Shown: positions 43,301 through 55,300 of the stretch, piece after piece
Layout of the letters: each line of letters starts with the position of its first letter
How positions within the stretch are numbered: the first letter of the stretch is position 1
From: Phoronis australis
Taxonomy: Eukaryota; Phoronida; Phoronidae
DNA length: 64,000 nucleotides
Assembly (NCBI GenBank): GCA_002633005.1
Contig: NMRA01000223.1
Span: 442,290 to 506,289, forward strand
Direction: 5' to 3'
Translations under genes and position numbers: made by a program
The notes under the pieces: model-generated
Seen by the model: the letters and a program-made list of their open reading frames with translations, nothing else
The model's database searches: none
What the model was told of the DNA's origin: nothing

Positions 43301-46300
43301 TTGCCACTACTTTTTAAAGTGCAGTAGTTGCTTATAACTTGATTCTAGTCTTAGTTAAGTGTTCATTAAGTTGTTTTTCCCCAGGTTTTTGAATGTTAAA
43401 AATTTAATGCAGTTAACATTCAACATCGACAGGTACTTTCCCATTTCTGTGCGCATTTTCTATTACACATACGTCAGCGGCCTAGTTGTTTTTTATTTTG
43501 ACCTGACACTTCTAAAGTCGTGTAGTTGTAGCTCAATGCAGATTTTCTATTCTGCTTCAGCGATAAATTATGGTGGTAGATGATCGATTGTTCCATTGCC
43601 ATACTCACATCAATGCCGAACACTATTCTAATAGTGTCACCCCGGATCACACTTCAGTAGAACTCTCCTTTGTTTCGGACACTGTATCAACCTTGTTTTA
43701 CTAATAATACTCTGACTGGTTCATGACATTAGAAAACTTAAAAATGAAAATTAGTTACCTGGGACATCTGAAAAAAAACATCCAAAAATAGCTTCCACGA
43801 GTTGTTCTTTCTTTTGGAAAGGAGTGAGGGGTGGGGGTTCTCCTTGGATTCAAAATAACTTAATCTGGAAAAAGCAGGTTTTTGAAGTAGCCCTCAGGTG
43901 AGTCTTTCCGAAATACCTGGCAATGAAGTCTATCAGTGTTTCGCCTGTGTTTTGAAAGGAGTGTAGCGAGATAAAATGGTTTTGTTTAACAAGACTAAAA
44001 GTTCAAAATCCTATCTTAAATTATTGTTTTTCCAGTTGGACCCACAAAGATAGATAGTAGCCCTGTAACTTATGTATAGAATATTCATTTTCACTGGCAA
44101 TTGTTGCGCACCGGTTAAGTGTTCCTGTAAGGATGAGGTGTTTGGCAGTCAATTTGAGCAAGATTACGAGTGGTAGGGCCAAAAAGGAGCGTGGTGGGCT
44201 GTCCAGATTTTTATACACAGGGGAAACATCGTCTATGTTCCTACTTAAGTATTCTCTGGAATTTGAAATTCACAGTTGTATATATTATGCTGTACTTAGT
44301 GAGGTCAAAAATTGATTAAAAATTCGTTTTAACTTCAAATGAGGAGTGAGGAGTATGTTTTGGCTTTATGGGAAATGTTTCCGAGTAGTGTAATGTCAAA
44401 CCAGATTCCATGCCATAGGGATTCAGAAGGAGATCCACATGATGCAATAGGTCCATTTTTCCTGACCTATTTAATCAGGTACAACTGCAAGTCCGACATG
44501 TGGGCCGTTGGCTGTGTTCTATACGAGATGTGTTCTCTGCGATATGCCTTCCAGGGAGATAACTTCACCAGCTTAGTGCTGAGAATCATGGAGGGCAGAT
44601 ATGACCCTATCCCCAGGTAACTGTTTTTGGATGCCACAGACTGATTCATCAATAGTTTTAAGAAACAAATTCATAGAAGTTTTTCTCGTCAAAATTTTAG
44701 GGCTTAAATGTCAACTAATTTTCAAATGATTTTTTGTTATTTTTTATCAGGTGTCCTTGGTTTTCGTCATAAACTTTGTCATTGCTATATACACTGCAGT
44801 CACAATTATTTCAATTTTCACAAGTGTGCCAAACACATTTTGGCATCAGGGGTCAAAGACAAAATTCATCGCTTCACGTTTTTGAAAGCCTATAGTCTAA
44901 ATGCATGGAGAATTAATAAAAATAATCTTGCGATGCTCCACACCTGTTCTCAGATGGACACCATCACACATATGTTTCTATTAAAGATACATATTAAAAA
45001 AATTATTTCACATATCCTAATTGTTGTTCAACATTTCGTAGCCACTACTGCCCTCTTCTGCAAGACCTTGTTGGTGTGCTACTGAGGTTAAAGGCCAAAG
45101 GTCGTCCATCAGCTGAGCAGCTCCTGATTGTGCCTTCAATACAGCCTCATGTGCAGAGTTACATCCGGCGACAAAACAAACACAAGGAATTACGCAGCAA
45201 CTCGGCTTCACCGCACATCTCTCGGCGAAAAATAAGTGAAGACAAAGAAAATGTAAGAACATCTTGTTTGACCTTTCAATGATCTCATTTTTCATGCATA
45301 ACGTTACGTAACAAATCTCTTAACTTGGAAGTGAAAGTCGTGTTTTCAACATGCCTCTTGGAATTTGTTAAAAATGCTGTCCTTACCATGACATTTAGAA
45401 ATTTCCATGGTGAAAAAAATTCACAACCGAGAACTTTTTCTGTGAATGAAAATTTTCATTGACTAAAATACAATGCATATTGTCGTAAAGGTAATGGGCA
45501 ATCTTTGAGAAACCCTTTCTCGTTTCTTCAAATATTAACTGCAAATCATCAACCCATAAAAGTGTAGGTTTTCAGAATAATCGATGAGTGAACAATCTTA
45601 ATTCATTTCTGAAAATATTGCACAAAAAGTTGTAATCAAATAACCATCATATCTTTTGGAAAGTGTAATTGTTTACTTTAAACATGAATTTCTAAAAACC
45701 TAAACTGCAGGTGGCTGTATTTGAACTATATATAATTCTTACTGGTAATATGTAGGAAACCGTGTATTTGTGTATTGATTTTAATACCCCGAAACAACAG
45801 TGTTCATTTGTGACAACAGGTATCTCCATTGTTTGGAGCAGTCAAGAAGCTGAGACCCCATTCTCTTGAGCGCGGCAACATGAGGAAGCATTAATTTTAG
45901 CATCAGTGTAAATTTGAAATTGTAAATGATAAAGACAAAGTTTTTGTCATGATTATGACTGAATAAATTTGCTTTGATTTATCGGAGTTTGCAGTTGCAA
46001 CATCTTGAGTGAGGCAAAATGTGGTGGACAGGCTCTGTAATGAATTTAATGCTACTGTTATGTATATATTGCCTTGTACTTGAAATAAAAACGAGTAAAC
46101 TAAGTGTACGCAATTTCATGAAAGTTGTTCCGCTCACCAATGTCCAAAACTGCTGAAAGTGTTGAAATTAATAAGGTTTGACATTGGCCAGTAAAGATTT
46201 ACCCCGTAATTGATTGCTATTGGGGTTGTTCCAAACATGCACATATTTTTTTATGAGACTTGCTTAAGGAAATGTTATGGGTAGCAATGAAAATGAAAAA

Positions 46301-49300
46301 TAATTTTTCATACAATGATTTTGTGAATTAGATTTTTGAAAAAAAATCCATGGAAGTTGACGCTTTATAGTTACCACATTTATGAAAGTTTTTTGTGTGG
46401 TGACAACGTTAATATAGGTTTTGTTTATATTTTAATTATGGATGAGAATTTTTGCTCGGGTCAACTCATTTATAATAATCCTATCTGCTGATTGTTTCAG
46501 ATTGCACCAAAAGGTTGCGCCACAGTAGCCAAGCCCAGAAAATTCTCTGTGGTCACCCCTAAGACAGACCTAGTCTTCCAGCAATGTATTACCAGGTCTT
46601 GTGATGCAATGCAACAAAAGAAGGAGGTATTAAGGCTATTTAGGGGCATCGTTGAAAAGTCTGCACCTTGAACCACCATTTCTGACAAGTCTACACCTTG
46701 AGCCAAATATCTACAAAACTACAGAATGATTTAAATTCTGTCAGCAAACGTAATTCTGAAAGTAGAAAGCCAGAGTGTAGACTCGAATTTTTGAGGTTTT
46801 TTCTTAATTTGTGTAATATTAATTGGGTCACGTTTTTTAGTAAAATTTAGCAAAGAGATATACGTTGATGGCAAAATGACAGTATCTATAGCATGATAAA
46901 ATTTTATTTGATATTAATGTTCAGGAGGAGATCTCAAACAGCTGTTATAGTTTTCTGTTTGTTTTTGCTTTTCTTTTATGCAGCTTTTGATTTTTTTCAT
47001 GAAAATCATAAAAGTCCTGTTTTTGATAGCTCCTCATGCAAATGTGAAATATTTTAAAAGCAATTCCCAACAGTGTTTTGGAGAATAATGCATAAAGCAT
47101 GATGTAGTATCTGAAAGTTTCATATGAATATGATCAGTCATATCTGAGATATGATGTTCCAAAATTAACCAAATTTGGACATTTTTCTAAGGTCCCACCT
47201 AATTAATTTCTATAAACAGCACTCTTGACACAATGACCCTTTGACCCTACAGTAAATCCTGACCCCTGACCCTACATTACCACCTGACCTCTGAACCTGC
47301 TGTAACTCTTAACTCAAGAAATATGATCATGCAAGTAATTGCGAGATGTTGCCATACACGTGATCACTCTCTCGTGAGTGTCTTTGATCCACAAAACGCA
47401 ACTCTGGCCTACTGTGTTTCAACTACAGTTGAAATAGATCCTTTAAACACTGTAGCCAGCAGTAATAACTTCAACCCGGGGGGTCATTCATTATAGTGAT
47501 ACACTACAATGTAATGAAAACTCAGACATGTAACTGACTGATTTTTTGTAATGGCAACATTTGAGAAAACACTGAATATGCTTTGTATTTATTACTCATA
47601 ACTGACACTGATTTGAAATTATAGATTGTGAAGTAATAGCCATTTGGTGACAAGCTCAGTTATTTCTTTGGCCAATTTATGTCTGTAGCAAAACTTAACG
47701 CGATGCTCTTTATTGTGGAAACTCATCGCAATGTTTGGTTAGAAGACTCCATTTGTCTTGGAAATAGTAATGATGGGTCACAGTCATATACTAAGTGGCT
47801 TAGTATTCACTAGGTGAAAAGGCCCTCTTTTTATCAGCTGATGAGACAAAGAACAGAAGACTGTTTGCCTGTATGAGACTTTGTGTAATATGACTCTCAT
47901 GTGATTACCTAAAAGCATTTCATACATGTGGTGCTGTTGTTTTTAAAATCTGCCATCAATTGAATATCGACTATTAAGTAATAGCTACAGCAGTCCCATT
48001 CATGTCGTCACTAGAGTTGGGCTGAAACTGTTGTCACGTTATTACGTTGACCTGAGACCTCCTAAAATCAGATTATGTTCTTGACTGATGTGTCTTGACA
48101 CCTCTGTAGTCATGTGTCCACATGGAGCATGGGACAACTAGGTTTCTTGAAACCACACTCTACTACATGTACGTGCCAGACATCAATTCCCTCATTGTCA
48201 TAGGAATACATGTCTTTGGACTACGATGGACTCTGACAGTTGTTCTAAAGCAGCTGTGTTACCGCACCTTCTGTACATACAGTCTGGCAGCATGTGTTCT
48301 TGTATGAAATCAAAAAAGGTCTTCATTGTAAATTCACAAGTATGGGGCATTTTGAATGTTTACCTGAAAAAGGCCTTCATAAATTATGTTTCTTGCTTTA
48401 CAAGGCCACGGTTTTACTGACGTTTTTTCAGCAAGGAAAATCCTAGCATATTAGCCTGTTTGTGTGTGGGGTATTCGCCACTCAATCAGTTGCCAAAGCC
48501 AAAGGTGAACGTGCTATGTGAAGCTCCTTCAACTTACTGTGAAAGGTGTTATTGAAATGGTTATAATAATCATGAACGCTGCAGTAATAGTTAGTAAACT
48601 TTATTTTTGTCTTAATGTTCTTATTACAATTTGATTTATTTTCAGTTGAATATGCAGAAAGTGCCAAAATTCAACCTTCAGAAGGCTATTGCTGAACGTC
48701 GTCAAATGAAGGCTACCAGTGTACCATGTGACGATGTTGACCTTGAATCTTTCCAACCTGCTTCCATCCCGACTTTATTGACAGAAGTAGGTCATGGGCG
48801 CGATGGAACTGAGTGCGCCGCTGTTGCTGTTAGGAGGAAGGATAGTGAGGTCGAAGACAGTGCAGGCAGGGAATGCCAAGTTACAAGGGGAATAGTTAAA
48901 GCAATCAAGAGCTACACCTACAAAGTTTCAACCTCTTGTGAAGAGTCGCCGAAGGTGGAACTAGATGCTGGAAGTACTAAACCACAAGGGGGAGGTAAGT
49001 GTTTGTGCTAGGGTCGTACTTTACGAGAGATGGGGTGTGACATTCGCTCAGTAATTGTTGAGTTTGTGAAGGAAGAAGATCAGTGTGCCTGCACCATTAA
49101 ACTTTTCGGGCGAATTCGACTACTGCAGCACCTCCTAGTGGCCATTTTGAGAATGGGCTTTTCAAGTGTTGTTTTGGGGTGAAGAGCATTTTCGAATGAT
49201 ATCTAGAGAACCGATGGGCAGATTACTTATATTATGCAGTAGTACACATAGTAGAATGCACTGCATGTCAACGCCCCAGCGTTGCTCTTGTTAAATTTAT

Positions 49301-52300
49301 GGTAGCCGTGCATATATCATTGAAATCATTGCAAAGCTGTATTTATATGAATATGTATTGTATCTGTAAATACAAGTACTGTAGTATAAACTGATATTTT
49401 TTGACACCCAGATATAATGCTTTCTTGCACTTTCTGGGTTTACCTCTTACTGTACATTGCCGTTTTGGTACACTTAACAAATTACAGTCCCACGGAATCC
49501 CTAGAATTCTGGACTTTATACATTTTATTATCAAAGTCCTTCTTTTACTCGGTTTTGTCTTAGAATTTTGTGAAAAACAAAGACATGGAAAACATGAAAA
49601 TTCTTCTTTCGCTTTTTGCCACTGTCTTCAAGGGGTGAATTATTAGAAATGTACCAACACTGACTCATCATTGAATGACAAATGGGTGTGGCTAAATAAA
49701 TTTCAGATTTGCTTGAGTGTGAGTTCAGGTGAGTTATGTAGTGTACTTTACTTTGCCACTTTCAGTTCAGTGGTTTGAATGCTCCTGTGATATTAGTCAT
49801 TAATGACTCGCTTGATCGATGAAGCATCAGAGTGTGTGGCAAGCGTAGTGCAGATAATGCGAATCTCTATAACAGCAATAAACAAAATCTCACGCGTCAT
49901 GGTTGTGTGGAAGCAAAGTTTCATCAGGTGTCGCCTGCCTTCAACGCGAAACCTGAGAAAACTTTACGAAAAATAGAGTACTAAATGATTTGAAAATTAG
50001 CCTGAATATTCTTAAAATTTTGCAGAATTTTCAGTAGGTGGTGTTTTGTCAACTTTTTAAGAAGAATAGTAAAGAGGATGATGCCTTCCTATCCTTCAAA
50101 CCTCTTGAAGAATTATCATTTTTGACTTGCTTTGCGCTCCCTACAGGCTGTTATTAAGTTTTTTAGCATTGCTCCGTTCGGTGGGCATGTTCAAAATAGT
50201 GTATCTGGACTGTTTGTGCTGCTCTGGCCTTTTTATGCGCCCGCATATTTATATATGGACACATTATGCTGTCATCTTCGTCCATCCGGCGTCTGTCTGT
50301 CCACCGTCCGCTGCACTATCTCCGAATCCCTTTGATGTACGTTCATGAAATTGAGCACGTGTTCCTTTTATGGATGGGACGACATGATCGAACTTTTGGA
50401 CGGATCCGACTACTGGTGTGCCCCCTAGCGGCAATTTTTGTTTTTTACACTTACCTCTATCTTCAAAGGTCCTCAATGTATTTTTGGCATATAGGCAGCT
50501 ATTAGTGAGGTGACGCTATCCTCTCGTTTTTGGATGGATTCGACGTAGTTTGAGCCACCTAGTGGCCATTTTTGCTGTTTTTGAATCTGATTTTTGGCAT
50601 CCACCCCTCTATCAACCAAACCGCTCTATGGATGATTGTGAAAATTGGCATGTATGTTTTTACGACAAAACTGACGGTGATTTTCAGACAACTTTGACTA
50701 CTGTGGCACCTCCTAGTGGCAGTTTTGTTTTTGCACCCATGGCTGTATCTCCTAAACCGTTTGGAGGATCTTTGCTAAATTTAGCAAGTGTATGATGTTG
50801 ACAACGGATGACAACAAGTTTCTAACGGATCTGACCACCAGTGTGCCCGTTAGTGGCAATTTTAGTTTTTTTAGGTTTACCTCTGTATCTCCAAAGGTTC
50901 TCAATGGATTTTTAGAAAATTTGAAAATTATAGGCATCTATTGGTGAGATGATGCTATCCTCCCGTTTTCGGTTGGAATCGAGGTACTTTGCACCATCTA
51001 ATGACCATTTTTCCTGTTTTGGAGTCTCTGTTTTGGCGTCCACCCCTCGATCAACCAAACCATTTTAAGGATGATTTTGAAAATTGACGTATATAATCTC
51101 ATTGTGAAGAAGACGGTTGACAATAACAAATTTGACTACTGTGACGCCTCCTAGTGGTAGTTTTGTTTTTTGTTTTGCGTCCATAGCTGCATCTCCTAAA
51201 CAAATCTGCAGGATCTTTATTAAATGTAGCATTGTATTTTTATGCGCCCACATATTTATATGTGGACGCATTATGCCGTCATCTCTGTCCGTCCGTCCGT
51301 CCGTCCGTCCGTCCGGGCGGCGTCCGTCCGGCGTCCGGCGTCTGGCGTCCGGCGTCCGCTGCTCTATCTCCAAAACCCTTTGACATACGTTCATGAAATT
51401 TGGCACATATGTTCCATTCATGAATGGGACGGCATGTGCGAACTTTCGGACGGATCCGACTACCGGTGTGCCCCCTAGTGGCAATTTTAGTTTTTTACGC
51501 TTACCTTTGTATCTTCAAAAGTCCTGAACGGATTTTCATGAAATTTGGTATGTAGGCACCTANNNNNNNNNNNNNNNNNNNNNNNNNNNNNNNNNNNNNN
51601 NNNNNNNNNNNNNNNNNNNNNNNNNNNNNNNNNNNNNNNNNNNNNNNNNNNNNNNNNNNNNNNNNNNNNNNNNNNNNNNNNNNNNNNNNNNNNNNNNNNN
51701 NNNNNNNNNNNNNNNNNNNNNNNNNNNNNNNNNNNNNNNNNNNNNNNNNNNNNNNNNNNNNNNNNNNNNNNNNNNNNNNNNNNNNNNNNNNNNNNNNNNN
51801 NNNNNNNNNNNNNNNNNNNNNNNNNNNNNNNNNNNNNNNNNNNNNNNNNNNNNNNNNNNNNNNNNNNNNNNNNNNNNNNNNNNNNNNNNNNNNNNNNNNN
51901 NNNNNNNNNNNNNNNNNNNNNNNNNNNNNNNNNNNNNNNNNNNNNNNNNNNNNNNNNNNNNNNNNNNNNNNNNNNNNNNNNNNNNNNNNNNNNNNNNNNN
52001 NNNNNNNNNNNNNNNNNNNNNNNNNNNNNNNNNNNNNNNNNNNNNNNNNNNNNNNNNNNNNNNNNNNNNNNNNNNNNNNNNNNNNNNNNNNNNNNNNNNN
52101 NNNNNNNNNNNNNNNNNNNNNNNNNNNNNNNNNNNNNNNNNNNNNNNNNNNNNNNNNNNNNNNNNNNNNNNNNNNNNNNNNNNNNNNNNNNNNNNNNNNN
52201 NNNNNNNNNNNNNNNNNNNNNNNNNNNNNNNNNNNNNNNNNNNNNNNNNNNNNNNNNNNNNNNNNNNNNNNNNNNNNNNNNNNNNNNNNNNNNNNNNNNN

Positions 52301-55300
52301 NNNNNNNNNNNNNAAATTTGTTTTTAATTCTATGTTTCTGTGGTGCTTTAAGCAACTGGTGTATAGGATGTGCTTGTATTATGAAGATTACTCACATTTT
52401 GCCCCTAGCCTATTGAGGAGACAATGACCATGCCTTTCCATTTTGCAAAGTATGCCCTCTACTGGCCACTTTATGGTACCAATAAACAACCCTAGAAGGA
52501 TACCGTATGCGGTGCAATTGTGGGCGCATTTCAACGCTCCGCGTTGCTCTTGTATATAAAGCTAACAACAGACGACAATGTCTTTCAGGCAGATCCAATG
52601 AAAGTTGTGCTCCATGGTGGCAATTTCATTTCATTTCATTAAGGAAATGATGGCATGTTCTCGTTTTCAAATGGATTGGACGTTTTCACGCCATCTAGTG
52701 ACTATTATGAAACAAATAAACAACCTTAGAATCACACTGTTTGTAGTGCATTCTTGGGTGCATTTCAATGCTCCACATTGCTCTTGTTAATGTTAACCTC
52801 TCTGTGTACCAAGGTCCTCGACGGATTTTCATAAAAATTGGCAAGTGGGTGTTTTATGACATTTTAGCATGGCTTTAATACTTGGTTCACCGTGATTGGT
52901 TAAAACCATTGGTAGTGATCACAGATATAAGCAGCTCTTCAATTTGTTTGTTTCCTCAAATCACTCTTGGTCAAAGTCCTCGATGTTTCTGACTGGAGGC
53001 ATGTTGTAATGTATAACTGCAAACTTTGAAACATGAAGCCACATCAATTCCTGAATTTCGAACACGTTTAATTTTGCTATCTTTCTTGGCATTCTTGAAT
53101 TTGAGGTAGCCAGCATTGCCTGTTTCTGAAATTTATGTCACAAGCTGTGGCGTTGAGCAAAGTAACTATTTTTTCACTGTCCTAATGTGAGTTTATAAAA
53201 ATTCCATTTTAGGAGCACACTTGTCAGAACATAGCACTGCTCTCCTTGATTAATAGCAAAGAATATTGATTTGATACATTTTGTACTTTTTACTGGGGTT
53301 ATGACACACGTAAGCCATTTGAACAATAATAAATTGTTACTTAAAATGTCAAGGGACTTTCCAGCATCCGCTTCCTGAATTCCAAGGTTTATTGGACTGT
53401 ATTTGCTTTAAATTAATTTTCATTTCGGAGATTTCAAAGTTCAGAATGTGATGAATCGTGAAAAAAGTGCTCGCATTAATTCAACACCTTTGGCTTCACA
53501 TGAATGACGTCAAACCAATGACTGTATAAAGTCATTTAGTTCATCTTGTTTTCATAGTTGCAATTATCCTTGCTTGCATGGTTAGGTAACATTTATTTTA
53601 GGTGTTTGTTCAGTTTTACGCACTAAGCAGTTTCAAGGAAATTGTCATCCTTGTTTATAGTATTTTTTTAAATTCAATTTTATCACGGCCACATATATAT
53701 GTGAACTCTTATCGGCATCCATGTCCATCTGTGAATCTGATTGGTTGTCTTAACATCCACTGCTGTATTTCCGAAACCCCTTGGTGGATGTTCATGTAAT
53801 TTTGCAGACATATTTCTATCATGAGATGGAACGGCACAAGTGAATTTTCTGACATATCCAAATTACACTGTGTATCCTGGTGGCAATTTCAGACTTCATG
53901 CACCTACATAAAATGCTGTCATTGTGGGCGCATACTGCCATCTTCTGGCATCTGCTGCTGTATCTCCTAAGCACCTTGCAGGATCTTAATGAGATTGGGC
54001 AGATGTGGACTATAAATAAGCTGGCGGCAGATTACAATGAATTTCGGATGATTCAACTACTGCTGTGCGTCCCAGTGACAATTTTATTTTTACGTTTTTC
54101 GGATTTCCTGGATAAATTTTCATGATTTTTAGCATAGATTTATATTAAGGGAGAATGCCACCCAAAAAACAACCTATTTTGTATGAATTTAGATCGAGTA
54201 GTTCTACTCGATGGCGGCACGTTCAGTTGCGTTACTTGACGGCAGACGGAGGTGTTGAAATTATCCAATGACGTCACGCAGTTTGTTCTAATAAGTAGTT
54301 CACAACACGGGCTACTGGTGTCAGCTTATCGCTTGAATCCATCGTTTAACACCAATAAATCATCAAACGTCTATGTAAAACCCTTAAACATACAATGAGC
54401 TCTTATAAAAATGTGTTGTTTTATTTCGCTGTTACGAATTTATTAGTATCTGAACACACCATAGCCAACAGAGTTCAGCAGGTCAATTTACCAAGGTCCA
54501 TAGCAGGAGTTTGGGGTCTATTCGGAGATAAATTCGAAGTATTCTTTCGTGAAGTACAGACAGGAGAACCTAGATCTGTGTTGTTTAGACTTAGATTTTT
54601 TGAGTTCTAAACACACAAAACGCTTGTTATCCCGGCCAGTGGCTTGGAACCCGATCGGGCCTGTCGCGGTCGGACTGAAGACATTACGAACATAAACCAG
54701 CCAAAGTTAGAAACTAAACTTCCAGTCAAGAAAATACTATACTAGTGAGCCAAAGAAGTAATGTGCACGTGATTATGTTGGTGAATTAGTCACGAAACTG
54801 CAAATCTTACTCAGCCTCAGGGGGGCTGCGAATTCATGTTCCCCTTAGGCCACAGAACCGCCAGGGCAGAAGTTGTACATTGACAATCACAATTGAATAA
54901 TTTTTATGGAAATAAAGATTCCTGTAACACCTGGCCGTGGGATAGAAAATTGAGTTATTGTTTTACAACAGTTTCTGTCCTCAAACACTGAATTAGCATG
55001 CCTCACATGGCCTCGGTGTCCGGTCAATTAGTTTTATTGCACCTAAAGCCGGTAATGCAGTGATTTATTCATTGTTGGCTTCTCAAATCATTTTCACTCC
55101 CAAACATTCCAAAGGCATTACGAATTGCATCTAATGAGACAGGCTTTGTTTCAGTTTTGTATAAGTATTGGTTAGGGTGAGAATAATTCATTTTGAAACA
55201 GAACGCTCAGTAATAAACGTCAACATTGCAACTTGCAATTCCGACTTGGAGGAGTACTCATCTGATGAAGACTTCCCAGGTAGACCGTTAAGTTTCTCAG

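Noticed and set aside
51501-52355. Long open frames on both strands
   Set aside because: They run through the N gap and carry no information.
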